From assembly GCF_018139685.1 (NCBI RefSeq), contig NZ_JAGSPN010000003.1, forward strand, positions 1 through 64,000: a DNA stretch of 64,000 nucleotides, given 5' to 3'. The translations under genes were made by a program, and so were the position numbers. How positions within the stretch are numbered: position 1 is the first letter of the stretch; each line of letters opens with the position of its first letter. Source of the stretch: Cognatundibacterium luofuense (GTDB taxonomy: Bacteria > Pseudomonadota > Gammaproteobacteria > Burkholderiales > Burkholderiaceae_D). The notes below the pieces were generated by a model that searched no databases, was not told the origin of the DNA, and worked only from the letters and a program-made list of their open reading frames with translations. This document shows positions 55,361 to 64,000 of this stretch, piece after piece.

Positions 55361-56698
55361 ATGACGCAAACAAATACAGCGCACCGGGATACCGGTGCTC
55401 AGGATGCGCAGGCACCGGTCAAAGCGCAGTCGAAATTTTCATCGGTGATCCGCGTAACCAGCGGTAACTTCATCGAAATGTATGACTTTTTCCTGTTCGG
55501 GTTCTACGCAACGCATATTGCGAATGCGTTTTTTCCGGCCAGCAGTGAATACGCAGCACTGATGATGACGTTTGCGACTTTCGGCGCCGGTTTCTTCATG
55601 CGTCCGCTGGGCGCAATTATTCTCGGCAGCTACATAGACCGCATCGGACGCCGTAAAGGTCTGGTACTGACGCTGGCAATTATGGCCTCCGGAACAGCGC
55701 TGATAGCATTCGTGCCGGGGCACAGCACCATCGGCTTGCTGGCACCGTTTCTGGTACTGATAGGACGTTTGCTGCAGGGCTTTTCTGCCGGTGTGGAGCT
55801 TGGCGGTGTTTCCGTGTACCTGTCTGAAATGGCGACGCCAGGACGTAAAGGCTTTTATGTCAGCTGGCAGTCGGCCAGTCAGCAGGTAGCGATTATTTTT
55901 TCAGCAGGACTGGGGTATTTCCTGAATCAGACCTTCAGCAAAGAATTTATCGCTGACTGGGGCTGGCGCATTCCGTTCTTTATCGGCTGCCTGATTATTC
56001 CGGTGGTGTTTTATATCCGCCGCTCGTTGCAAGAAACAGAAGCGTATCTGGCGCAAAAAAATCATCCGACTTTCCGCGAAATGCTGCAAACGATAGGACG
56101 CAACTGGCCACTGGTCGCATCCGGCATGATGCTGATCGTGATGACCACCGTTTCTTTCTATCTGATTACGGTGTACACACCAACCTACGGCAAAACGGTG
56201 TTGAAGCTGTCGACCGTCGAAAGTCTGCTGGTCACACTGGCTGTCGGCGTATCGAACTTTATCTGGTTGCCGGTCATGGGCGCGCTGTCTGACCGTATCG
56301 GTCGCTGGCCGCTGATGGCATTATTCTCAGGTCTGACCATCGTTTCTGCCTATCCGGTGTTGTCGTGGCTGATTGCCAATCCGAGTTTCGAGCACATGGT
56401 TTACGTAGAACTGTGGCTGTCTTTCCTGTATGGCAGCTATAACGGCGCAACCGTTGTTGCCCTGACAGAAATCATTCCGGCCCGGATTCGCACGACTGGT
56501 TTTTCACTGGCATACAGTCTGGCAACCGCTTTGTTCGGTGGTCTGACACCGCTGGTATCGACCTGGCTGATTGAAACCACGGGCGATAAAGCTGCACCCG
56601 GTTACTGGATGGCAATGGCAGGCGTATTTGGTCTGGCTGCGACGATTCTTGTGTATTCCGGTGTCGTGAAAGAGCGCAAGCTGGTCAGCATCGTCTGA
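55361..56698 (+). CDS. MFS citrate/tricarballylate-type symporter
   Basis: 445 residues and 12 helices. [19 protein letters not shown] at the start, the loop motif [33 protein letters not shown] and [14 protein letters not shown] are hallmarks of the metabolite:H+ symporter family (CitA/TcuC, shikimate, proline-betaine). Together with the SBP and the DctA-like gene this is a carboxylate-uptake locus. SD GGAGAG. Confidence 0.92.
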   Translation: MTQTNTAHRDTGAQDAQAPVKAQSKFSSVIRVTSGNFIEMYDFFLFGFYATHIANAFFPASSEYAALMMTFATFGAGFFMRPLGAIILGSYIDRIGRRKGLVLTLAIMASGTALIAFVPGHSTIGLLAPFLVLIGRLLQGFSAGVELGGVSVYLSEMATPGRKGFYVSWQSASQQVAIIFSAGLGYFLNQTFSKEFIADWGWRIPFFIGCLIIPVVFYIRRSLQETEAYLAQKNHPTFREMLQTIGRNWPLVASGMMLIVMTTVSFYLITVYTPTYGKTVLKLSTVESLLVTLAVGVSNFIWLPVMGALSDRIGRWPLMALFSGLTIVSAYPVLSWLIANPSFEHMVYVELWLSFLYGSYNGATVVALTEIIPARIRTTGFSLAYSLATALFGGLTPLVSTWLIETTGDKAAPGYWMAMAGVFGLAATILVYSGVVKERKLVSIV

Positions 56699-56711
56699 CG
56701 CTCTATGATGA

Positions 56712-56747
56712 AAATAAAAAAGGGCTTGTACATACAAGCCTTTTTTT
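56712..56747. terminator. Bidirectional terminator
   Basis: Stem GGGCTTGTA / TACAAGCC with A-run before and T-run after, between the convergent MFS and DUF3429 genes. Confidence 0.92.
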
Positions 56748-57213
56748 ATGCAAAAACAGCGCTGTGCAGGATGGCTGCGGCGAGGCAGCAAGTCGCCACA
56801 ACGCTCAGTTGCCAGCGTAATGGTAAGTACCATTCAGGTAATCCGCCGGAGCCTGCAAGTTTGTGATCCTGATACAACTGCATCCAGAATCCGGCAATCA
56901 GCATCACCCCCGCAATGCTGTGATCAGTGAAGGTGGCAGGCCAGCCTATCAGCGCCGGAACCACGCTCCAGATAAATGCCTTACGCCGCATCAGGCGTCC
57001 CAGCATGGGCGAACTCATCGCAACACCCCAGTGCAGCGCACCGACGAAACTCAGAATCACCGCACCGTAGCCGTATAAAGCACGCGTCCAGTGGCTGGCG
57101 TGTTCCGGTTGTATCCAGAGCAGCGTTGCCAGTCCGGCAAAGGGCAGTAAGCCACCATAACCAAGCAAGGCAATGTGGCAGGGCAGATCAGATCCGGCAG
57201 AGGAGTGCAGCAT
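56746..57213 (-). CDS. DUF3429 membrane protein
   Basis: 155 residues and about five helices. LLGYGGLLPFAGLATLLWI and ILSFVGALHWGVAM are typical of DUF3429. In many proteobacteria such genes lie near light- or stress-responsive MerR regulators and photolyases; here a MerR gene ends 1 bp upstream. Function unknown. Confidence 0.88.
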   Translation of the reverse strand: MLHSSAGSDLPCHIALLGYGGLLPFAGLATLLWIQPEHASHWTRALYGYGAVILSFVGALHWGVAMSSPMLGRLMRRKAFIWSVVPALIGWPATFTDHSIAGVMLIAGFWMQLYQDHKLAGSGGLPEWYLPLRWQLSVVATCCLAAAILHSAVFA

Positions 57214-57214
57214 G

Positions 57215-58219
57215 TCATTCTCCTTTCGCAGCGTTCACGGGAAGTTGTATGCCTTCATGCCGCATCAGTTGTGTCATCGCATCTTCAAATAACATGCGGG
57301 ATGCCATGGCAACCTGATGTAAATACCTGTGCATTGCTGCATCTTCCGCATGCCGGTTGGTGCAGTTCGCACTGTATTGCTCGAAGCTGTGCAACTGCAT
57401 CAGCAACTCTGCCATGTGCGACGGGCACTCGCAGGCCAGCGAGCCATTCAGTCCGGCAATTTCCGTCAATTGCTGTTCCGTGTAACGCGGACCAGCCGGT
57501 TCGCCGGACATCTCTGCATCAGCCACCAGCGCTGGTTCATTGACCGGCTCCGCATTCATTTGCTCAGCCAGCGTTGCCAGCCAGTCACCCAGTGCCTGAT
57601 CGTCGCCGCTGTCACGCAAAGTGCGGATATCACGCTCATGTAAGGTTTGCAAAGTCGCCGAACCGGCGAAGCGGTACATCACCGCAGTGCGTGCCTGACC
57701 GGTATTGTCCGGCAGTAAATCCGGGTGCAGGGTATTCATTTGCAGCAGCACTAATTCTGCGCTGTGCTCTTTGGTGTGCCAAACGCTGATGTCGTCATAA
57801 ACATCAATCTGACTGAAATACTGGCGCGCCCGGGTTGCCAGTGCTGGCCGTTGCAGGCGCAGCGCAATGCCTGCACCGATCACTGCCAGGCGTAAAGGAC
57901 GCAGGATTTTTTTGTCACTGACGGTCACGCGCCCCTGTGCGGCCAGTTCCCGCAGCTGGGTATCGCTGAGCGCTGCAATGGCGCTGATCGCATGTCCCAG
58001 AGATGTCAGGGAGCGCAAGAGCATAACTCTCTGTAAATCGAGCGCCGAATACAGACGATGTCCGCCGTGGCTGGTGCGTGGTTGCACTGCGCGGTAACGC
58101 TGCTCCCAGATGCGCAGTGTTGCCACCGGCATACCCGCCATTTGCGCGACGACGCTGCTGCGAAATGCGGCGGCTTCTGCAATTTGAGTCGGATTTTCGC
58201 TATTTTTCATCATCTGCAT
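57215..58219 (-). CDS. MerR-family regulator with a cobalamin-binding-like domain
   Basis: 334 residues from the ATG preceded by GAGGT. N-terminal winged helix (MAGMPVATLRIWEQRYRAVQ, GGHRLYSALDLQRVMLL) as in LitR/CarH-type regulators. The middle (about 110-230) looks like a Rossmann-type B12-binding fold but lacks the DxHxxG motif, so cobalamin sensing is doubtful. Divergent from the DCC gene across 92 bp; a light or redox role is inferred only from the cluster. Confidence 0.85.
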   Translation of the reverse strand: MQMMKNSENPTQIAEAAAFRSSVVAQMAGMPVATLRIWEQRYRAVQPRTSHGGHRLYSALDLQRVMLLRSLTSLGHAISAIAALSDTQLRELAAQGRVTVSDKKILRPLRLAVIGAGIALRLQRPALATRARQYFSQIDVYDDISVWHTKEHSAELVLLQMNTLHPDLLPDNTGQARTAVMYRFAGSATLQTLHERDIRTLRDSGDDQALGDWLATLAEQMNAEPVNEPALVADAEMSGEPAGPRYTEQQLTEIAGLNGSLACECPSHMAELLMQLHSFEQYSANCTNRHAEDAAMHRYLHQVAMASRMLFEDAMTQLMRHEGIQLPVNAAKGE

Positions 58220-58311
58220 GATTTTCTGACCTCTGCTACACTGTAAAAAGTCACGCAAAACCAACGCGACTACTATTGATGAGTTCAATTTGAGTTGGAT
58301 TATAGTTGAAA

Positions 58312-58683
58312 ATGGAAAAAGCAACCTGTCAGGGCACGGTGGTCTATTACGACGGCGGATGTCCGGTTTGTCAGCGCGAAATTACCTACTACCAAACCCA
58401 GAAGGGGGCGGAGCAAGTGCAGTGGGTGGATGCCGCCACCTGCGGCGAAAATGCGCTCGGTGAGAATCTTGAAAGGGACGCGGCACTGAGCCGTATGCAT
58501 GTGCGCTTGCCGGATGGCCGTCTGGTCAGCGGAGCGGCAGCCTTTGTCGCGATGTGGCAAACCATGCCACGCTGGGCGTGGCTCGCGCGTCTGGCAGGTT
58601 CCGGCTGGCGTTTGCAAGGTCTGGAACTGGCCTATCGGGCTTTTCTGAAAATACGCCGTCTGTGGCGCAAACCGGCGCCCTGA
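58312..58683 (+). CDS. DCC-family thiol-disulfide oxidoreductase-like protein (DUF393)
   Basis: 123 residues. VYYDGGCPVCQREITYYQ carries the D-G-x-C-x-x-C motif of the DCC family, a thioredoxin-like fold. Divergent from the MerR regulator, which probably controls it. The intergenic region contains several AT-rich TTGA/TATA-like stretches that could be promoters. No activity proven for the family. Confidence 0.88.
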   Translation: MEKATCQGTVVYYDGGCPVCQREITYYQTQKGAEQVQWVDAATCGENALGENLERDAALSRMHVRLPDGRLVSGAAAFVAMWQTMPRWAWLARLAGSGWRLQGLELAYRAFLKIRRLWRKPAP

Positions 58684-58993
58684 GCCGGATACCGGCTGTT
58701 GTTTGTCACCTGCTACTCATCTCTTTGCGGGACGCATTTCGCAGACTTCTCGCGCAATCGTTTTCGTCTTCAAATCTGCCATCCCACTGTTTCAGGCGTA
58801 TGAAAAAACCTAGATGTGACAGTCTAGGTTTAATCATTGATTGCCCCCGCTGAAGCACAGTTCAATAGCGCCTCTGTCTTACCCTTGTCCAGGCAGGGCG
58901 CGGAAACATCGCTTCTGTTATCCGCTGCATGCTGTACTTACCTTGCCGCTGTGATTGTTGTAATTGTTTTTATTTAAAAATAAGGAAAAAGCA
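58684..58993. other. Gene-free stretch with a hairpin
   Basis: About 310 bp. A stem CCTAGA / TCTAGG near 58808-58828, flanked by A- and T-runs (AAAAAACCTAGA...TCTAGGTTTAAT), may end the DCC transcript. A promoter for the phospholipase-like gene must lie to the right of it. Confidence 0.45.
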
Positions 58994-60016
58994 ATGAAAT
59001 CAGTCTTCCAAGCGACAGTGCTGAGTCTCGCTCTGTGCGCCAGTTTGCCAGCAATGGCATTTCAGCAGGAAACCCATCGTCGTATCGCGATGGATGCCGT
59101 CACTTTCATGAAAAATAATCCAGACAAAACCAATTTCGCCAAACTGCAGGCGGGTTTAGCGAAAGCCGGTATTACCGTTGATCAGTTTGCCACGGCAATG
59201 GGACAAGGCGCTTACGACGTCGATGATTTTGCCGATACCTATCTGTGCGGTGCAACCACTGGCAGCTGTGTGCTCGCGCCGGTCTGGGGTGCGGCACAAA
59301 GCATCGTTAAATACACGTCTTACTGGCATTTTCAGAATCACACCGCAGGGCCGGATGTACACGGCAATCCGTTTGGCGGATATAACTATGCGAAGCTGAC
59401 TGTGGCGGGTGATGTCGATAAACTGGCAGCGACATGGCTGGTTGGCGATTATCTGGATGATGGTCCTGGCGGAATGAAGGGCTGGTTTGGCGACAGCAGT
59501 AAGTACAACAGCTATGGCGTGACTGAGGCGCATTATCGCCTCGGTGGTTATTCCACACCGCAAATGTATGCTGACTTTGAAACTGCACCATTTCAGCCGA
59601 TTGATAATCTGGCGCAATACTGGTTCCAGCAATTCCTGACCGCGCCAAGTCTGCAAAGTCTGGGTTTCGTTATGCACTCCACCGACTTGCTGCAACCGCA
59701 TCACACCTGGACAACATCGGCCAACAACCATTCCGGTTGGGAACAATGGGTGAACGACTATTACTACAGCCAGAATCTGAACGATCCGGCGCTGGTCAAA
59801 GTCGCGCTGAACGATTTCACGCCGGTGCCTGCGGGCTCGAATGATATTCGTCCTTTGCTGACACAAGGCGGCACGTATTCGTACAAAAACGGCGGCATCG
59901 TGTTGTCATCGACTGACCAGAATGACCGTGTTCGCGTCGGCAAAATGGTCGTGCCTCACGCCATTGCGATGCTGGTGCATGTGCTTAACCGCGCTGCAGA
60001 CCGTCTGGCGAGCTGA
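58994..60016 (+). CDS. Exported zinc-dependent phospholipase C/nuclease-fold protein
   Basis: 340 residues from the ATG with AAGGA. Signal peptide ending AMA-FQ, so the mature start is FQQETHRRIAMDAV, a His/Trp-like N-terminus as in Zn-dependent phospholipase C/P1-type enzymes. Later His-rich motifs SYWHFQNH and MHSTDLLQPHHTW would bind the zinc ions. Exported and probably secreted. The next two genes follow with a 1-nt gap and a 4-nt overlap, as helpers would. Confidence 0.82.
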   Translation: MKSVFQATVLSLALCASLPAMAFQQETHRRIAMDAVTFMKNNPDKTNFAKLQAGLAKAGITVDQFATAMGQGAYDVDDFADTYLCGATTGSCVLAPVWGAAQSIVKYTSYWHFQNHTAGPDVHGNPFGGYNYAKLTVAGDVDKLAATWLVGDYLDDGPGGMKGWFGDSSKYNSYGVTEAHYRLGGYSTPQMYADFETAPFQPIDNLAQYWFQQFLTAPSLQSLGFVMHSTDLLQPHHTWTTSANNHSGWEQWVNDYYYSQNLNDPALVKVALNDFTPVPAGSNDIRPLLTQGGTYSYKNGGIVLSSTDQNDRVRVGKMVVPHAIAMLVHVLNRAADRLAS

Positions 60017-60017
60017 T

Positions 60018-61379
60018 ATGTTCAGTGTGCGTAAGTATGATGTTACGCAACGCAAACAGTTAACAAACTGCCTGCTGCTGGCAGGCAGTTTGTTCTGTTT
60101 CTCGTTGTCGCAAGTGAATGCTGTGCAACCACAATCAGCTGTGGCGCTGCGCAGTCAGAATCAGCCTGTATATCAGCTAACGCTGGAAGTCATGACGCGC
60201 TTACGCCAGCAACAGGACAAGCACGTCGGCGAAGCGGCGATGCTGGAAGAAATGCTGACGCAGCGCTATTTGCTGGAAAAAACTGCCGGACGTATCGGGC
60301 AGCATGATCTGTTTTCCGGTGCGCGCCGCGTGGGTTTCGATCCGGCAGTTGCCAGTGATGATCAACTGGCTGCCGCCTTGCGCAGTGTGTATCAGACGCA
60401 GATAGAAGCCAGCCTGAAAGCCTTACCCGGCGGCAGTTTGCAGGGGAAAGTCAGCGCGGAAGCGAATCTGAGCGCGCAGGATTGGCAGCAATTGCTCGGA
60501 CCCGCCGATAAACTGATTGCAGAGTATCGCCTGAGCAATGCGCAACTGGCGCAGGCCGGACAATACGTTTTGCTGCGCAGTCCGCTTGCGCCGAACGGCG
60601 TAATCACACTGGCAGATGTGTATGCCCGTCAGAATGTGCAGGGCAGGGTCGCGATTTTTAATCGGGATCAGACTTTCGTACGGCAGCAAGCCTGGCTGAT
60701 GCTGGGGCAGCTGTATGTGACGCAATGGGCTGAGCAGCAATTCGGCAAAGCAGCGGTAGCGGATCTGCGTGAAGCACTGACGACGCAGAACAAAGTACAG
60801 GCATTGCTGGCGCTGCATGGCATCGGTGCGGATATCGACAGCGAAAGTCCGCTGATCAGCCAGCTGGCTCAGCAAGTCACGCCAAAAGAAATTCAAAGCT
60901 ACTACCGGCAGCACAAATCGGAATTCCGTCGTATTGCGTGGATCAGCGCACGACATATCCGCGTACCGGATCAGGCTACGGCAGACAAAGTGCTGCAAGC
61001 GGCACGCAGCGGGCAGGATTTTGCCACGCTGGCACGCCGTTATTCGATTGCACCGGATGCGCTGAGTGGTGGCGACCTCGGAAAAATTCTGCATGAAGGA
61101 CAGCTCAACTGGCTGCAGGAACTGGCGATGATGCAGGAGCCGGGCGTGGTGTCGCCACCGTTTCGCGCTGCAGTTGGCGCGAATGAACCTGCGTATTATG
61201 AAATTCTGTTAGTCAGCCAGCGTGAATACGGTTTTCAGCCGGAGAATTCAGAAACCGTTCGCTATCAGGCTAGTCGCGCCATCGCCCAGCAAAAAGCGGT
61301 TCAGCAAATCCAGCGACTGCAACAGGATGCAAGGCTGGCTGCGCAACGCGAAATACGCAATAGCGGAGCCAGAACATGA
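60018..61379 (+). CDS. Parvulin-type peptidyl-prolyl isomerase (SurA-like)
   Basis: 453 residues. N-terminal signal sequence ending VNA-VQ. Then a long helical chaperone-like region and a parvulin domain (about 315-415) with ISARHIRVPDQATADKVL and FATLARRYSIAPDALSGGDL. Starts 1 nt after the stop of the phospholipase-like gene (TGAT), so it is translationally coupled. Likely a dedicated folding factor for the exported enzyme. Confidence 0.85.
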   Translation: MFSVRKYDVTQRKQLTNCLLLAGSLFCFSLSQVNAVQPQSAVALRSQNQPVYQLTLEVMTRLRQQQDKHVGEAAMLEEMLTQRYLLEKTAGRIGQHDLFSGARRVGFDPAVASDDQLAAALRSVYQTQIEASLKALPGGSLQGKVSAEANLSAQDWQQLLGPADKLIAEYRLSNAQLAQAGQYVLLRSPLAPNGVITLADVYARQNVQGRVAIFNRDQTFVRQQAWLMLGQLYVTQWAEQQFGKAAVADLREALTTQNKVQALLALHGIGADIDSESPLISQLAQQVTPKEIQSYYRQHKSEFRRIAWISARHIRVPDQATADKVLQAARSGQDFATLARRYSIAPDALSGGDLGKILHEGQLNWLQELAMMQEPGVVSPPFRAAVGANEPAYYEILLVSQREYGFQPENSETVRYQASRAIAQQKAVQQIQRLQQDARLAAQREIRNSGART

Positions 61380-61951
61380 TGCGCAAATGGATGATCGCCG
61401 GACTACTGGCCGCACTGGCGCTGATCGCGCTGCGCTTGCTGGCAAACGACGATAGCAGCGAAGCCGGAAAGACAGCATCAGCACCGCGGTCGCCGATGCA
61501 AACCAGTGAAGGCAGGACGGCGGGTACAGAGTCGCAACAGCAAACCGCCAGCTGGCCGCCACCGTTTCCGGAACTCAAACGTGTCCCTTTACTGGACTAC
61601 GGGCCGCAGCAAGCGGCGGCGCAAAGCCTTGCCACCACTCGCAACGGCGATCCGCGTAGCCCGCCTCTGCATCGTGATACGGTTTCTGCAAATCAGCCAA
61701 GCGCTGCTGAACTGGCAGACCCGCAAGCCTATCAGCGTTACGAAGCCAGCCAGCATCAGCAATTGCTGGCTTCTTTCGCCAGTGCGGCGCAGCAGGAAGT
61801 GCCGCGTCTGCAAGCCGATATCGAACGCGGCCGCCAGATGGGGATAGCGCCGGACGCTATCGCCAAAATGGAAGACAAAGCCAGACGCCTCGCCGCGCTG
61901 GAACAGGAACTCCGTCAACAACATCCGGAATGGCAAACCCGGCCGCGCTGA
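61376..61951 (+). CDS. Membrane-anchored helical protein, probable export helper
   Basis: 191 residues; the start overlaps the parvulin gene by 4 nt (ATGA). One N-terminal membrane helix (about 5-23) without a cleavage site, then a Ser/Pro/Gln-rich linker and a charged helical end (LQADIERGRQMGIAPDAIA). This layout recalls lipase-specific foldases (Lif), but the protein is shorter and no family was recognised. Confidence 0.72.
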   Translation: MMRKWMIAGLLAALALIALRLLANDDSSEAGKTASAPRSPMQTSEGRTAGTESQQQTASWPPPFPELKRVPLLDYGPQQAAAQSLATTRNGDPRSPPLHRDTVSANQPSAAELADPQAYQRYEASQHQQLLASFASAAQQEVPRLQADIERGRQMGIAPDAIAKMEDKARRLAALEQELRQQHPEWQTRPR

Positions 61952-61972
61952 CGGTTCAACCATTCACTTCGT

Positions 61973-62057
61973 TGTGCAGAAGTCCGCATCCGTGATTTTC
62001 GGAGAGCCGGACTTTCTGCCGACGACCGCCGGATCGCTGTGCAGAACACCGCATTTG
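61973..62057 (-). repeat. Dispersed intergenic repeat, copy 12 (inverted)
   Basis: Reverse-strand copy: arm TGTGCAGAAGTCCGCATC, core GGACTTTCTGCCGACGAC and arm TGTGCAGAACACCGCATT. Confidence 0.9.
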
Positions 62058-62183
62058 AGCAGGTTTTTGCGGTTTTCAGGCGGTTAAGCACCCTCGTCGG
62101 TAAACCAGTCTGCACCGCATCGCTCTGTGTCGGAAAGTTGAGGATGAAAAGAAAGGCCGGAACAGCAGCGCACGGTTCAGATG

Positions 62184-62456
62184 CTAGAACTCATTTCATA
62201 AATACCCGCGAGATGCGTTTGTCTCATAGCGCGGGCTGGCAAGGCGGACAAGGCAGTGAATAGCGGTGCTATTCACAACGCGTCCAACGCGGTCCAGCGT
62301 GCGCTATGAGACAAACCCTCCGGGAACGGAGGTGCCGGGCGCATTGCTTTGTTGCGTCGCTTGCACAGGCACCAGCCTGTGCTGCGCAACGGCGCCGCGC
62401 ACTGCATCCCGGCACCTCGCGTTCGCACTCGTGGCTATTTATGAAATGAGTTCTAG
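62184..62456. mobile_element. Hairpin-rich MITE, short copy
   Basis: 273 bp between CTAG flanks with the same terminal inverted repeats GAACTCATTTCATAAATA as the copy at 19313, in opposite orientation. It lacks four or more of the internal hairpins of the long copy. Confidence 0.88.
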
Positions 62457-62495
62457 ACCCGTCGCGTGCTGTCTGACAGACTGTCACGGAGGCTG

Positions 62496-63404
62496 TCATG
62501 CAAAGGTATCTTGTTTTGCATGCTGGCTGATCGCCATCACGGCAGGATCTTGCAGCCTGCGCTCTGTGGTGATGACGTAAATTTCTTCTATCAGTTCCGG
62601 CACATCAAAAACCGCCTTCACGCCATATTGCTGTATGACGTCTTCTTTCATCGCCGATGGCGCAAAGAAGAAACCGGCTCCGGCGCGGCCAAAGGCTTTC
62701 ATTAATGCGCCATCATCAAACTCACCGATGATCACCGCTTGTAAATGCTGATCGGACATCCATCGTAAGATTTTGCTTTGTACCGCCGCATCTTCGCCCG
62801 GAATCAGAAACGGCGCTTCTTTCAGGCAAGCCGGATAGGTTCCTTTATATTGCTTTGCCAGCGCGGGTGCCGCGAAGATCGTGAGTCCGCATTTTCCCAG
62901 CAGATGGCTGAAAGCCCGAACGCTGACCTGATTGCTGACACTGTTCAGTGCGCGATCTGCGATCACGGCGTCGATTTTATGCAGGGCCAGATCCGCCAGC
63001 AACAATTCCAGGCCACCCTCGCGGCAATGCAAACGCACCGGCTCACTGATCTGCAAGGCGGGTTCTAACAGCTTATAGGCCAGCACTTTCGGTACGGCAT
63101 CTGCAATGCCAACGCGGAACGGGCGACGCCGTGCCTGCAACTGATTACGCAATACATCGAGTAACTGATCGCCTGTCGTGAAGATATCATCGGCATAACT
63201 CATGATGCGCTGGCCGGCTTCGGTCAGGCTCAGGTTACGACCGGTTTTTTTGAATAACTCAACGCCCAGAGTTTGCTCAAATTCTTTGATCTGGCCACTC
63301 ACCGCATGCGGCGTCAGATGTAATTGCTCTGCCGCTTTGGCGATACTGCCCGTCTTCGCCACCATCCAGTAATAGCGCAAGTGCTTGTAATTTAACGACG
63401 CCAT
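62496..63404 (-). CDS. NhaR-like LysR-family regulator
   Basis: 302 residues. LNYKHLRYYWMVAKTGSIAKAAEQLHLTPHAVSGQI at the N-terminus (family start of NhaR, first half LNYKHLRYYWMVAKTGS) and the LysR-type effector domain after it. In enterobacteria NhaR activates nhaA and responds to Na+. No antiporter gene is in the window, so the target is unknown. Confidence 0.88.
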   Translation of the reverse strand: MASLNYKHLRYYWMVAKTGSIAKAAEQLHLTPHAVSGQIKEFEQTLGVELFKKTGRNLSLTEAGQRIMSYADDIFTTGDQLLDVLRNQLQARRRPFRVGIADAVPKVLAYKLLEPALQISEPVRLHCREGGLELLLADLALHKIDAVIADRALNSVSNQVSVRAFSHLLGKCGLTIFAAPALAKQYKGTYPACLKEAPFLIPGEDAAVQSKILRWMSDQHLQAVIIGEFDDGALMKAFGRAGAGFFFAPSAMKEDVIQQYGVKAVFDVPELIEEIYVITTERRLQDPAVMAISQHAKQDTFA

Positions 63405-63512
63405 CGCATGCCTTTCCGGTACATGACTTTCATGTATGCATGCATTTGACCAGTACCGGTACGAAAAAAACGGTCGTATCTGTGTCGGCAGAAATGCACA
63501 CCTTTTAAGAAG

Positions 63513-64000
63513 TCACATTTTAACCGTTTGCTGACGCAGAGACCGCAGCCGTATTAAGTGCCAGTAACGGTGACCGCGCCAGACGATTTGCATCAGAACA
63601 TAACTGAGCAGCGCCATGCCGAAGGCCAGTACCAGCATACCGGTTACCCACGGCATGCCCAGATCTGCGACCCATTGCCACCATGTCTGCAGGCTGCTCC
63701 ATGGCGTTTGCCAGTCGGTTTGCGGCAGGGGCGGGAATTGATTCCAGTCTGTATCGCCGTCATCTGCACCCAGCAGCCATTGTCCGGTGCTATAGGCAGC
63801 AATATAAATCGGCACGATGGTGAACGGATTCGTGAGAAACGTACCAACCACGGCCATAGGCAGGTTCAGGCGGAACAAAAATGCGAGGCTGATTGCCGCT
63901 ATCATTTGCAGCGGTCCGGGAATCATGCCGCATAACACACCCGCAGCCAGACCACGGGCGATTGCTTCGCGCTCAACCAGCCATAGACCGGGCCGGTCAA
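63513..64000 (-). CDS. DUF2062 membrane protein, start beyond the window
   Basis: The reading frame is open to the right edge (DRPGLWLVEREAIARGLAAG precedes the internal GTG at 63938), so the gene starts outside. Three or more membrane helices. GMIPGPLQMIAAISLAFLFR and NPFTIVPIYIAAYSTGQ are typical of DUF2062. Function unknown; often next to lipid-A or recombination genes. Confidence 0.85.
   Translation of the reverse strand, partial: DRPGLWLVEREAIARGLAAGVLCGMIPGPLQMIAAISLAFLFRLNLPMAVVGTFLTNPFTIVPIYIAAYSTGQWLLGADDGDTDWNQFPPLPQTDWQTPWSSLQTWWQWVADLGMPWVTGMLVLAFGMALLSYVLMQIVWRGHRYWHLIRLRSLRQQTVKM

Noticed and set aside
146-62057. The 85-nt repeats as a CRISPR array
   Set aside because: Copies are kilobases apart, in both orientations, with no spacers or cas genes.

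Overview
The window looks like chromosomal DNA of a betaproteobacterium, most likely in the Burkholderiales and perhaps the Oxalobacteraceae. I infer this from the style of the chemoreceptors, the NodT-type efflux genes, the DUF692/DUF2063 pair and moderate GC content. No rRNA or tRNA gene and no CRISPR array was seen. Genus and species cannot be fixed from the sequence alone.

Layout. 1-1.2 kb: transposon debris (an IS110 remnant broken by an IS3 remnant). 1.2-3.4 kb: AhpD-like protein, a divergent AraC regulator and a zinc-binding CZB protein. 3.46-4.83 kb: a jacalin-lectin/aerolysin-like pore-forming protein. 5.5-7.1 kb: Aer-like chemoreceptor. 7.6-11.5 kb: three-gene operon with a ferritin-like protein carrying a Cys-rich tail, a DUF692 iron enzyme and its DUF2063 partner, a probable peptide-modification system. 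12-19 kb: small metabolic and hypothetical genes, an AsnC regulator and a transglutaminase-like exported protein. 19.7-26.3 kb: Fur-box-preceded siderophore operon (NIS synthetase, MFS exporter, TonB receptor, PepSY membrane protein). 26.5-30.1 kb: membrane protein, Cache chemoreceptor and a DUF695/RraB-like protein. 30.3-36.6 kb: RND efflux pump with TetR repressor and outer-membrane factor. 37-40.4 kb: ART-like protein, and an orphan contractile-tail sheath gene bracketed by a gene and a broken copy of that gene. 40.4-47.8 kb: five overlapping genes VWA, DUF5682, MoxR ATPase, DUF5691 and SWIM. 48.2-50.6 kb: a host gene split by a 2,021-bp IS3-type element that carries an EndoU-toxin fragment and a probable immunity gene. 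50.7-56.7 kb: acyltransferase and a carboxylate-uptake locus. 56.7-58.7 kb: DUF3429, MerR and DCC genes. 59-62 kb: exported phospholipase-C-like protein followed by a parvulin and a membrane-anchored helper. 62.5-64 kb: NhaR-like regulator and a DUF2062 protein that runs off the window.

Two non-coding repeat families run through the intergenic space: an approximately 85-nt element (12 copies found, both orientations) and a hairpin-rich MITE (2 copies). Several boundaries, including the sheath-gene locus, coincide with them.

The strongest candidates for something new are the mobile IS3-EndoU/immunity unit, the ferritin-like protein with a Cys-rich tail in a DUF692 operon, the lectin-guided pore former, and the SWIM/MoxR/VWA system. 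All functions are read from the sequence; no database search was run.
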